Origin: Poindextera sp035294785
Lineage (GTDB): Bacteria; Pseudomonadota; Alphaproteobacteria; Caulobacterales; Caulobacteraceae
DNA: 21,829 nucleotides
Assembly (NCBI GenBank): GCA_035294785.1
Contig: DATGKF010000100.1
Location: forward strand, 1 to 21,829
Direction: 5' to 3'
Shown: positions 7,914-14,580 of the stretch, in pieces
Numbering within the stretch: the first letter of the stretch is position 1
Layout: the number at the start of each line of letters is the position of its first letter
The notes under the pieces: generated by a model
The model's input: only the letters and a program-made list of their open reading frames with translations
Database searches by the model: none
What the model was told of the DNA's origin: nothing
Translations under genes and position numbers: made by a program

Positions 7914-8762
7914 CTAGGGCAGCCCCGCGCCGGCCACGCGCGCCTCGACCGCGTCGATGCTGGCGGTGCGGTTGGCGGCGCAGATCTCGGGGTCGGTGCT
8001 GTCGGCGCAGAGGATGTAGAGCGTCTTGCGATCGGCGCCGCCGAGCATGCAGGCGTAGGCGCCGCGGCCGGTCGGGATGCGCTCGGCGACCTCGCCGCCT
8101 TCGCGCACGCGCAGCACCTCGCTCGAGGTCGGCGATGCGACCCAGATCGCCCCTTCGGCGTCGAGACAGATGCCGTCGGGCACGGCGCCGCCCTCGATCT
8201 GCGCCCAGACGCGGCGGTTCGAGAGGGCGCCATCCGCGGCGACGTCGAACGCGGTCAGGCGCGCGCCGAAGGTCTCGCCGACGACCAGCGTCCCGCCGTC
8301 GTCGGTGATCACCGTCCCGTTCGGGAAAATCAGCTCGTCGGCGGCGACCGAGACGGCGCCGTCGGGATCCACCCGCGCCATCTTCGCCGGCTTCGGCTCG
8401 CCGCCGGGCAGGGGAAAGCCGAAGTTGCCGACATAGGCGCGGCCGATCGCATCGACGACCATGTCGTTGCAGTGCCAGGTGGCGATCGCGCCCAGGTCGG
8501 CGTGCACGACGGCGCGACCGTCGGCCTCGATGCGCATCAGCTTGCGGTCGTTCATCGACACCACGAGCATGCGCCCGTCCGGAAGCCAGCCGAGGCCCGA
8601 CACCGGTCCCGAATGGCTGAACACCGTCCGCCGCGCGCCGTCGGGGCGCATCGCCACCACCTCGTGCGCGTGCATGTCGGAGAAGACGAGCTCGCCGTTC
8701 CGCCAGCGCGGCCCCTCCGGGAACGCGAGCCCGCCCAGCAGCGTGCGCGGCGATCCGGTCAC
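7914..8762 (-). CDS. SMP-30/gluconolactonase/LRE-like beta-propeller hydrolase
   Basis: A 282-residue six-bladed beta-propeller of the SMP-30/gluconolaconase family (gluconolactonase-like), expected to hydrolyse sugar lactones or similar esters with one divalent metal. The four metal/active-site positions known from SMP-30 (Glu18, Asn103, Asn154, Asp204) line up with Glu16 (AFPEGPRW), Asn99 (WHCNDMVVD), Asn148 (FPNGTVITDD) and Asp196 (VPDGICLD), so the site looks intact. The frame is open far upstream, but that part is a shadow of the DUF1003 gene; the GTG at 8762 is chosen because it gives the correct N-terminus and overlaps the DUF1003 stop as GTGA, a typical translational coupling. It is the last gene of the minus-strand run. 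Substrate unknown; a lactone from the neighbouring catabolic steps is possible. Confidence 0.88.
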   Translation of the reverse strand: MTGSPRTLLGGLAFPEGPRWRNGELVFSDMHAHEVVAMRPDGARRTVFSHSGPVSGLGWLPDGRMLVVSMNDRKLMRIEADGRAVVHADLGAIATWHCNDMVVDAIGRAYVGNFGFPLPGGEPKPAKMARVDPDGAVSVAADELIFPNGTVITDDGGTLVVGETFGARLTAFDVAADGALSNRRVWAQIEGGAVPDGICLDAEGAIWVASPTSSEVLRVREGGEVAERIPTGRGAYACMLGGADRKTLYILCADSTDPEICAANRTASIDAVEARVAGAGLP

Positions 8763-9289
8763 GCGGTCTTGCCCTCGGCCGCGCGCTCCTCGGTGAGCAG
8801 CGCCGTCAGGTCGGCGATCGCCTTGGTCAGGGCCAGCACCTCCTTCTCGCGCAGTTCGTCGACCTTCTGGTGCAACAGCTCGATCTCGAGTTCGGCCTTG
8901 ACGTTGATCTGGTAGTCGCTCTCGGCGTGCTTGCGGTCGATGTCCTGCTGGCGGTTCTGGCTCATCATGATGAAGGGCGCCGCGTAGGCGGCCTGAAACG
9001 AGAGCGCCAGGTTCAGGAGGATGAAGGGGTAGGGGTCCCACCTCTGCACGAAGGCTGTCACGTTGAGCACGATCCAGACGGCGAGGATGGCCGACTGGAC
9101 GATGATGAAGGGCCACGACCCCATGATCGCGGCGATCTGGTCGGCGAACCGCTGGCCCAGGGTCAGCGCGTCGGGGGGCCGATCCTTCGTGTGCCGGCGC
9201 AGCGTGCGGCGCACCACGCGCAATTCGCGCAGGAGCCGCGCTTCCGCGTCGTGCAACTCGTGCTGCAACGTCTCCAACGCCGACGCCAT
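8759..9289 (-). CDS. DUF1003 family membrane protein
   Basis: A 176-residue protein with the DUF1003 core. Residues about 1-35 are charged and helical. Two transmembrane helices follow (about 59-80, starting WPFIIVQSAILAVWIVLN, and 87-110), the second running into the family signature NLALSFQAAYAAPFIMMSQNRQ. The C-terminal 60 residues, starting with DIDRKHAESDYQINVKAELEIE, form an amphipathic, probably coiled-coil helix. The biochemical role of DUF1003 proteins is not established. The start at 9289 gives full family length; only a G-rich stretch serves as ribosome site. Its stop codon overlaps the start of the SMP-30-like gene, so the two are probably co-translated. No functional link to the lactonase-like enzyme is known to me. 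Confidence 0.9.
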   Translation of the reverse strand: MASALETLQHELHDAEARLLRELRVVRRTLRRHTKDRPPDALTLGQRFADQIAAIMGSWPFIIVQSAILAVWIVLNVTAFVQRWDPYPFILLNLALSFQAAYAAPFIMMSQNRQQDIDRKHAESDYQINVKAELEIELLHQKVDELREKEVLALTKAIADLTALLTEERAAEGKTA

Positions 9290-9347
9290 GTACGCCCCCC
9301 GGCCGCGACCCGCGCTCTGCTAGGCGCGGCAAGCGGTTGCGTTTCGA

Positions 9348-9497
9348 CTAGTCGCCGTCCGCGATGTCGGCGATGCGGCCGTCGACGCGCTCGCCGCCGC
9401 CGGTGGTGACGTTGTGACCCGTGTCCTTCACGCCGACCTTGGCCGGGTGCGGGGTTTCGTCTTCGGGCTTGGCGTCTTCGGGTTTTTCGTCGGCCAT
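9348..9497 (-). CDS. Small acidic/Gly-rich hypothetical protein (49 aa)
   Basis: An open frame of 49 codons, starting ATG at 9497 with GGAG six bases upstream and ending TAG at 9348-9350. The product begins with a charged, repeat-like segment in which KPED occurs twice (MADEKPEDAKPEDETPHPAK), then VGVKDTGHNV, a TTGGGERVDG turn region and an Asp-rich end (IADIADGD). No membrane segment, signal peptide or cysteine is present. It sits between the crotonase pair and DUF1003 with gaps of 79 and 58 bases, all on the same strand. The good ribosome site and the strongly polar, disordered composition suggest a genuine small gene. I do not recognise the family and assign no function. Confidence 0.6.
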   Translation of the reverse strand: MADEKPEDAKPEDETPHPAKVGVKDTGHNVTTGGGERVDGRIADIADGD

Positions 9498-9576
9498 GAT
9501 GGTCTCCGGACTTGGATCGTAGGCCTGAACCTCGCACAGGCGGGCCGCGCGATCAAATCACACGCACGTCCGTCGG

Positions 9577-10410
9577 TCAGCGGCCCTTGAAGTTCGGCGC
9601 GCGCTTTTCGCGGAAGGCGGCGACGCCCTCGCGGGCGTCCTCGCTGGGATTGGTGATCATGACGGCCATCTGCACGTCGACCAGCGAGGACTCGAGGCCG
9701 GTCTCCATGGCCTTTTCCATCATCATCTTCACCAGGCGCACGGACAGCGGCGCCTTGCCCGCCAGCTGTTCGCAGAACGCCAGCGTGCGCGCCTCCAGCG
9801 CGTCGGCCGCCACGACCTCGGTCACCAGCCCCAGCCGCTCGGCCTCGGGGGCGTCGTAGATCTCGTGCAGCAGCGTCATCTTCAGCGCCTTGTCGAGGCC
9901 CATGGCGCGCGGGAAGAGCCAGGCGCCGCCCTCGTCGGGCAAGAGGCCCGCCTTGCCGCTGGTGTCGCCGAGCCGGGCGGTCTCGGCGGCGAAGCGGAAA
10001 TCGCAGCCCATCGCCAGCGCCAGCCCGCCGGCCACCGCATAGCCGCGGATCATCGCCACCGAGGGCTTGTCCAGTCGCCTGAGCGCCAGCACCACCGCCT
10101 GCATGCCGTCGCGCATCTGCCGGCCGTGGCCCATCGGCCGCGCCGCGACGCCGCGGCCCTCCGCCGGCTCGCCGCCGCCGGAGAGGTCGCCGCCGGTGCA
10201 GAAGGCGCGGTCGCCGGCGCCGGTCAGGACCAGCGCGCGCAGGCCATCGTCATCGCGAAAGGCGCCGATGGCGGCGAGCAACTCGGCGCACATGCGGTCC
10301 GAGTAGGCGTTCATCACGCCGGGCCGGTTCAAGGTGATGCGCGCGACGGCGGGCCGCGGGCTGTCGCAGATCAGGGTCTTGTAGGCGCCCTCGCCGAACT
10401 CAGCGGCCAT
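9577..10410 (-). CDS. Crotonase (enoyl-CoA hydratase/isomerase) family protein, PaaG-like
   Basis: A 277-residue crotonase-fold protein acting on an acyl-CoA thioester. The CoA/oxyanion-hole segments are clear: ARITLNRPGVMNAYS near residue 23, AFCTGGDLSGGG, and the GYAVAGGLALAMGCD block. The two glutamates that hydrate enoyl-CoA in rat mitochondrial hydratase (Glu144 and Glu164) align with Ala (in GGLALAMGCD) and Ser (in LGDTSGKAG). It has instead LLPDEGGAWLFPR, the PD-x-GG segment found in PaaG-type isomerases, so isomerase or other CoA chemistry is more likely than hydration. Its ATG overlaps the end of the upstream crotonase by 11 bases, indicating translational coupling and probably joint function. 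The substrate is not evident. Confidence 0.9.
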   Translation of the reverse strand: MAAEFGEGAYKTLICDSPRPAVARITLNRPGVMNAYSDRMCAELLAAIGAFRDDDGLRALVLTGAGDRAFCTGGDLSGGGEPAEGRGVAARPMGHGRQMRDGMQAVVLALRRLDKPSVAMIRGYAVAGGLALAMGCDFRFAAETARLGDTSGKAGLLPDEGGAWLFPRAMGLDKALKMTLLHEIYDAPEAERLGLVTEVVAADALEARTLAFCEQLAGKAPLSVRLVKMMMEKAMETGLESSLVDVQMAVMITNPSEDAREGVAAFREKRAPNFKGR

Positions 10411-11215
10411 GGAACACCGGCTGTTCCTTGCGCACGAACGAGACGGCCGCGCCCTTGTGGTCCTCGGTCATCAGCGTGCGCACCATGTGCAGGGATTCCA
10501 GTTCCAGCACCTCGGAGAGCGAGCCGGTCTCGGCCGCGTTCAGGTTGCGCTTCATGTAGCCAACGGCCACCGTCGGCAGGCCGGCCAGATGGCGCGCAAA
10601 CGCGTGTGCGGCGGCCTCCAGCTCGTCCGCCGGCACGGCGCGGTTGACGATGCCCAGCGCCGCCGCCTCGCGGCCGGAGATGACGTCGGCGGTGAAGTAG
10701 AGCTCGCGGGCCTTCGCCGCTCCGACCAGATGCGTCAGGAAGTAGGAGCCGCCGTAGTCGCCCGAGAGGCCGACCTTGGAGAAAGCCGTGGTCAGCTTGG
10801 CGTCGTCGGCCGCGATTCTGAGGTCGCAGGCAAGCGCGATCGAGAGCCCGGCGCCGGCGGCCGGGCCCGGGATCACCGCCAGCGTCGGCTTCGGCATCTC
10901 GTGCAGCTGGCGGCAGACGTCCGCCGATTGGCGCAGCCCGTAGGCGCGGGCCTCGAGGTTGAAGCCGCCGCCGCCTCCGCTTCCGCCGCCGCTCTGGGCC
11001 GCCTCGGCGAAGCCCTTCACGTCGCCGCCGGCGCAGAAGGCGCGGCCGGCGCCGGTGATGACCACGCAGCGCACGCTGCGGTCGGCCGCCAGCCTCGGAA
11101 CCGCCTCGGATAGCGCCGCCTGCATGTCGGACGTCAGCGCGTTTCGCGCCTCCGGCCGGTTCATGGTCAGCGTGGCGACCCCGTCCTCGATCGTCTCGAT
11201 CAACTGGTCGGTCAT
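10400..11215 (-). CDS. Crotonase (enoyl-CoA hydratase/isomerase) family protein with Gly-rich loop
   Basis: A 271-residue crotonase. The ATG at 11215 has GGAGAG seven bases upstream and gives the normal N-terminus MTDQLIETIEDGVATLTMNR; the frame is open further upstream only through the non-coding repeat region. Oxyanion-hole blocks are NRPEARNALTSDM, AFCAGGDVKGF and PGPAAGAGLSIALACD. A loop of Ser/Gly (about residues 74-84) follows the first oxyanion segment. The positions of the two catalytic glutamates of classical hydratases hold Ser (GLSIALACD) and Phe (TTAFSKVGL). The segment GLSGDYGGSYFL carries the Asp seen also in the next gene. This is likely an isomerase or dehydratase-like crotonase. 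First gene of the minus-strand operon, coupled to the following crotonase by an 11-base overlap. Confidence 0.9.
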   Translation of the reverse strand: MTDQLIETIEDGVATLTMNRPEARNALTSDMQAALSEAVPRLAADRSVRCVVITGAGRAFCAGGDVKGFAEAAQSGGGSGGGGGFNLEARAYGLRQSADVCRQLHEMPKPTLAVIPGPAAGAGLSIALACDLRIAADDAKLTTAFSKVGLSGDYGGSYFLTHLVGAAKARELYFTADVISGREAAALGIVNRAVPADELEAAAHAFARHLAGLPTVAVGYMKRNLNAAETGSLSEVLELESLHMVRTLMTEDHKGAAVSFVRKEQPVFHGR

Positions 11216-11293
11216 GGCGTTTCTCTCCGTCGGACCCTCTCGGCGGGCCTTTCCGCCATCTATGCAGAGATGCGCGATGGCGTCGACCAGACT

Positions 11294-11318
11294 CCCCCTC
11301 CCCCTCGCGGGGAGGGGG
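11294..11318. repeat. REP-like palindrome, left half of inverted pair
   Basis: A perfect 10-base stem (CCCCCTCCCC, then GGGGAGGGGG) around loop CTCGC. The right arm continues into further G-runs (to 11333), making a four-tract G4, A, G5, CC, G7, T, G5 pattern on the plus strand. It lies between the divergent crotonase and 101-residue membrane-protein genes. Its partner in inverted orientation is at 11393-11417. Confidence 0.75.
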
Positions 11319-11379
11319 CCGGGGGGGTGGGGGCGCCAGCGGTGTGTCGGCACGCGAGCCCGCTCGCCTTCGCGCGACA

Positions 11380-11417
11380 CCCCCAACCCCAACCCCTTCC
11401 CCGCATGGGGGAAGGGG
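11380..11417. repeat. REP-like palindrome, right half of inverted pair
   Basis: A perfect 10-base stem (CCCCTTCCCC at 11393-11402, GGGGAAGGGG at 11408-11417) around loop GCATG. C-runs extend leftward to 11380, so the minus strand reads G4, TT, G4... with four G-tracts separated by two-base loops. In reverse complement it resembles the element at 11294 (stem, then GG-rich tail), so the two form a head-to-head pair separated by about 75 bases. Confidence 0.75.
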
Positions 11418-11439
11418 CTAATGGTGAGGGTCCCGCTGT

Positions 11440-11445
11440 GGAGGA
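11440..11445 (+). promoter_or_regulatory. Shine-Dalgarno site for the 101-residue membrane protein
   Basis: GGAGGA seven bases before the ATG at 11453. It decides that start over in-frame upstream codons that run through the repeat. Confidence 0.65.
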
Positions 11446-11452
11446 CAAGCGC

Positions 11453-11758
11453 ATGATCCGCACGCTCGGCGTCTGGGCGCACTGGCTCGATCGATGGCTG
11501 AAGACGCACGTGGGGCGGCCCTACACCATCGTGCTCGTGATCGGCCTGGTCGGGAGCATCACCGCCAGCATCAAGGCGATCACCACCGAGTTCGCTTCGA
11601 CCGGCAACATCGCCGTCGCGGCCGGAACAATCGCGATGGACATCATCTTGCTCGTCAACCAGCTCGCCCAGTTCCACGAATACCGAGAGTTCAGCCGCGA
11701 ACGCCGCGCCGCGCGCAAAGCCGCCAAATCGCCGTCACCGCCTGGGGATGCACGTTGA
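11453..11758 (+). CDS. Small hypothetical membrane protein (101 aa, two helices)
   Basis: A 101-residue protein not recognised by family. The N-terminus is amphipathic and basic (MIRTLGVWAHWLDRWLKTHV). Two hydrophobic segments follow at about residues 24-40 (YTIVLVIGLVGSITASI) and 51-72 (GNIAVAAGTIAMDIILLVNQ and on). The C-terminal 25 residues are highly charged, rich in Arg/Lys (REFSRERRAARKAAK), consistent with a cytoplasmic tail by the positive-inside rule. A strong ribosome site precedes the ATG. It follows the repeat pair and is followed after 52 bases by the zinc alcohol dehydrogenase on the same strand, so may head or merely precede that run. Function unknown. Confidence 0.7.
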   Translation: MIRTLGVWAHWLDRWLKTHVGRPYTIVLVIGLVGSITASIKAITTEFASTGNIAVAAGTIAMDIILLVNQLAQFHEYREFSRERRAARKAAKSPSPPGDAR

Positions 11759-11795
11759 CTTCCGCTGCGCCACGCCGGTGTCCTGGCGGGACACG

Positions 11796-11801
11796 AGGAG
11801 G
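11796..11801 (+). promoter_or_regulatory. Shine-Dalgarno site for zinc alcohol dehydrogenase
   Basis: AGGAGG nine bases before the ATG at 11811; it favours this start over the in-frame ATG at 11748, which overlaps the preceding gene. Confidence 0.7.
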
Positions 11802-11810
11802 ACCCAGTTC

Positions 11811-12848
11811 ATGAAGGCGCTCTGCTATCACGGGACGCGCGACATCCGGTACGAGAGCATGGCCGACGCCGCCATCGCCGACGACCGCGACATCGTCGTC
11901 AAGATGACCCGCTGCGCCATCTGCGGCTCGGACCTGCACATCTATCATGGCCAGGGTTTTTCCCCCGACCTCGGCTTCTGCGTCGGGCATGAGGCGATCG
12001 GCGAGGTGGTCGAGGTCGGCCGCGCCGTCACCCGCCGCAGGGTCGGCGAGCCGGTGATGATCTCCGCCGCCGTCGGCTGCGGGTCGTGCACCGAGTGCCT
12101 GGCCGGCCGCATCACCGGCTGCCTCAACAACGCCATGGGCTGCTATGGCCTCTCCGCGCGCCTGCAGGGCTGCCAGGCCGAGGCCATCCGCGTGCCGGCC
12201 GGCGACTTCAACGCCGCGCCCATTCCCGACGGCCTGTCCGAAGATCAGGCGCTGATGCTGACCGACAACCTGCCCACCGCCTGGTTCGGCCTGATGGGCG
12301 CCGCCATCGAGCCGGGCGACGACGTGGCGGTGGTCGGCCTTGGCCCCATCGGCTTGATGGCGGTCGAGGGCGCCTATGTGCTGGGCGCCGGCCGCGTCTT
12401 CGCCATCGACCTCGTGCCCGAGCGCCGCAAGGTCGCGGAAGGCCTGGGCGCGGTCGCCCTCGATGGGCCGGACGCCATCGCCGCCATCGGCGAGGCCACG
12501 AAGGGGCGCATGGCCCAGCGCGCCGTCGAGTGCGTCGGCGCGGACGCCACCATCAACCTCGCCATCGCCGCGGTCGGCCGCGGCGGCGTGGTCTCCTGCA
12601 TCGGGGTGAACCAGAACCCGAAGTTCGACTTCAACATGGCGGGCGCCTTCTTCCGCGGCCTCACCTTCAAGACGGGCACCTGCTCGGTGCAGGCGTATTG
12701 GCCCGAACTCGTCGCCCTGATCCGCCAGGACCGCCTGCACCCGGAACGCTTCGTGAGCCACCACATGCCGCTGGCCGACGGCGCCGAGGCCTACCGCCTC
12801 TTCGACGCCCGCGAGGGCGGGGCGCTGAAGATGGTGATGGCGGGGTAG
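11811..12848 (+). CDS. Zinc-dependent medium-chain alcohol dehydrogenase
   Basis: A 345-residue medium-chain dehydrogenase/reductase oxidising an alcohol (or reducing a carbonyl). Catalytic-zinc ligands are Cys38 (CAICGSD) with His60-Glu61 (VGHEAIGE). The structural zinc loop is complete: Cys90, Cys93, Cys96 and Cys104 with the standard 2-2-7 spacing. The nucleotide-binding segment VGLGPIGLMA is followed by an acidic strand end (FAIDLVPERR), which favours NAD over NADP. The start is set by AGGAGG and gives the normal N-terminus MKALCYHGTRDIRYE. It is the first enzyme of the plus-strand catabolic-looking run, 57-60 bases before the VOC gene. Similar to the threonine/sorbitol dehydrogenase-like branch; the substrate cannot be inferred. 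Confidence 0.92.
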   Translation: MKALCYHGTRDIRYESMADAAIADDRDIVVKMTRCAICGSDLHIYHGQGFSPDLGFCVGHEAIGEVVEVGRAVTRRRVGEPVMISAAVGCGSCTECLAGRITGCLNNAMGCYGLSARLQGCQAEAIRVPAGDFNAAPIPDGLSEDQALMLTDNLPTAWFGLMGAAIEPGDDVAVVGLGPIGLMAVEGAYVLGAGRVFAIDLVPERRKVAEGLGAVALDGPDAIAAIGEATKGRMAQRAVECVGADATINLAIAAVGRGGVVSCIGVNQNPKFDFNMAGAFFRGLTFKTGTCSVQAYWPELVALIRQDRLHPERFVSHHMPLADGAEAYRLFDAREGGALKMVMAG

Positions 12849-12908
12849 GACTCCCCGCTTTCGGCGCGTAGTGTGATGGCCACTGCGCTTCCGATCACGG
12901 GGGAAATG

Positions 12909-13349
12909 ATGAAAATCAAATCGTTAGGACACGTCGTCGTTCGCGTCACCGACGCGGAGCGCGCGGAGGCCTTCTACAATGGCCTGCTTGGCCTGCCTGT
13001 CTGTGCGCGGCTCGACGAGCGGGGCACGAAGATGACCTTCTTCACGCTGGGAGATCACCACAACTTCGCGGTGATGGAGGTGAGCGGCGAGGGCTCGAGC
13101 CACGCCGAAACCGCCACTGGGCTGCACCACGTCGCCTTCAAGATCGGGGACGACATCGGCCAGTTGCGCGAGGCGAAAGCCAAGCTGGACGCCGCCGGCG
13201 TCGCGCTTCGGCCGGTCGACCACGAGGTGACCAAGTCGCTCTACCTCGAGGATCCCGACGGCAACGGCGTCGAGCTCTACGTCGACGCCTCGGACGTCTG
13301 GCGCAGCGAGCCGCAACGCGTCGCTCAGTTGCGACCGCTCGAGCTCTGA
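12909..13349 (+). CDS. VOC (glyoxalase/extradiol dioxygenase-like) family protein
   Basis: A 146-residue single-chain vicinal-oxygen-chelate protein made of two beta-alpha-beta-beta-beta modules. Likely metal ligands are His8 (LGHVVVRV), His74 (LHHVAFK) and Glu122 (NGVELY), the His-His-Glu pattern of the superfamily. The motif LYLEDPDGNGVELY is typical of catechol-2,3-dioxygenase-like and glyoxalase-like members. The ATG at 12909 (or the ATG three bases earlier) follows a GGGGGA stretch; the frame extends upstream to 12873 without a ribosome site. It lies between the alcohol dehydrogenase and the amidohydrolase, so could act on a ring or enol intermediate of the same pathway. The sequence does not tell oxygenase from lyase or isomerase. 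Confidence 0.85.
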   Translation: MKIKSLGHVVVRVTDAERAEAFYNGLLGLPVCARLDERGTKMTFFTLGDHHNFAVMEVSGEGSSHAETATGLHHVAFKIGDDIGQLREAKAKLDAAGVALRPVDHEVTKSLYLEDPDGNGVELYVDASDVWRSEPQRVAQLRPLEL

Positions 13350-13453
13350 ACGACCGCTCGACCGCGAATTCGTGATCGCACGCGCCGGGGAACGGGTGGC
13401 TGCTGGCCGCCGGGCTTGCCTAACCGCGGCCCTCGCGCGCACGTTGAGGGGAC

Positions 13454-13460
13454 AAGGAGA
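13454..13460 (+). promoter_or_regulatory. Shine-Dalgarno site for amidohydrolase
   Basis: AAGGAGA, about seven bases before the ATG at 13467, selects that start over the in-frame ATG at 13416. Confidence 0.75.
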
Positions 13461-13466
13461 AACGCC

Positions 13467-14567
13467 ATGCTCAGGAAGCCGATCTCGGCGGATTCCCACA
13501 TCACAGAGCCGCCCAACTGCTACGTCGACTATATCGAGCCGGCCTTCCGCGAGCGGGCGCCGCGTATCCACCAGCTGGAGGGCGTCGGCGACGCCTTCGT
13601 GATCGACGGCATGGCGCAGCCGGTGCCGCTCGGCCTCTTGGCCGCCGCCGGCAAGGAGCCGTCGAAGATCACCGCCTCGGGCGTCGCATTCGCCGACCTC
13701 TGGCGCTCAGGCTGGGACCCGAAGTATCGCGCCGCCGACCAGGACAGGGACGGCATCGCCGCCGAAATGATCTATCCGACCGTCGGCATGCTGCTCTGCA
13801 ATCACCCGGACTTCGATTTCAAGAAGGCCTGCTTCGAGGCCTACAACCGCTGGCTGGCCGAATACTGCGCAGCCGAGCCGGACCGCCTGTTCGGCCTCGC
13901 CCAGGTCTCGATGCGCACGCCGGAGGAGGGCGTCGCCGAGCTCAAGGCCGTGCACGCGGCGGGCTTCAAGGGCGTGATGATGCCGGGCGATCCGGCGGTC
14001 GAGGACTACGACTCGGCGCTCTACGACCCGGTCTGGGCGACGGCGGTCGAGCTTGGCCTGCCGCTCTCCTTCCACATCCTGACCACGCGCCAGGGCACGC
14101 TGGCGCAAAACCCCCGCGGGCCGCGCATCAACAGCTTCCTCTCCATCATTCGCGGCAACCAGGACATCATCGGCACGCTGATCTTCTCCGGCGTCTTCGA
14201 CCGCCATCCGAACCTGAAGATCGTCTGCGTCGAGGCCGACGCCGGCTGGGTGCCCCATTACATGTACCGGATGGACCACGCCTACAAACGGCACCGCTAT
14301 TGGATGAAGGCGCCGCCGCTAAAGCGCATGCCGTCCGACTACTTCCGCGAGAACATCTACACGACCTTCCAGGACGACTACGTGGCGTTCCAGACCAAGG
14401 ACCTGGTCAACGTGCGCCGGCTGATGTGGGCGTCCGACTTCCCCCACTCCGACTCCACCTGGCCGAACTCGATGGCGGTGCTCGAGGAACAGACCGTTGG
14501 GCTCACCGAGGACGAGCGCAACTGGATCTGCCACGACAACGTGGCGGAGCTCTACGGTCTGACCTGA
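13467..14567 (+). CDS. Amidohydrolase-2 family metal-dependent hydrolase or decarboxylase
   Basis: A 366-residue TIM-barrel protein of the amidohydrolase-2 type (ACMSD / gamma-resorcylate decarboxylase / 5-carboxyvanillate decarboxylase group). The N-terminal metal motif is ADSHITEP with Asp9 and His11, matching the Glu-x-His of the resorcylate decarboxylases but with Asp. Further likely ligands are His203 (SFHILT) and Asp324 (WASDFPHSDS). Family blocks LFSGVFDRHPNLKIV-like and DNVAELYGL near the C-terminus are present. It would decarboxylate or hydrolyse an aromatic or unsaturated acid. It is followed after 13 bases by the ANL enzyme, suggesting one transcript. Substrate not identifiable; no signal peptide, so cytoplasmic. 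Confidence 0.87.
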   Translation: MLRKPISADSHITEPPNCYVDYIEPAFRERAPRIHQLEGVGDAFVIDGMAQPVPLGLLAAAGKEPSKITASGVAFADLWRSGWDPKYRAADQDRDGIAAEMIYPTVGMLLCNHPDFDFKKACFEAYNRWLAEYCAAEPDRLFGLAQVSMRTPEEGVAELKAVHAAGFKGVMMPGDPAVEDYDSALYDPVWATAVELGLPLSFHILTTRQGTLAQNPRGPRINSFLSIIRGNQDIIGTLIFSGVFDRHPNLKIVCVEADAGWVPHYMYRMDHAYKRHRYWMKAPPLKRMPSDYFRENIYTTFQDDYVAFQTKDLVNVRRLMWASDFPHSDSTWPNSMAVLEEQTVGLTEDERNWICHDNVAELYGLT

Positions 14568-14580
14568 GCGCGCCGCTCGC

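Noticed and set aside
11260..11463. A minus-strand open frame in the repeat region upstream of the crotonase.
   Set aside because: Its coding content is the hairpin repeat itself, rich in Pro, Gly and Arg, with no ribosome site.
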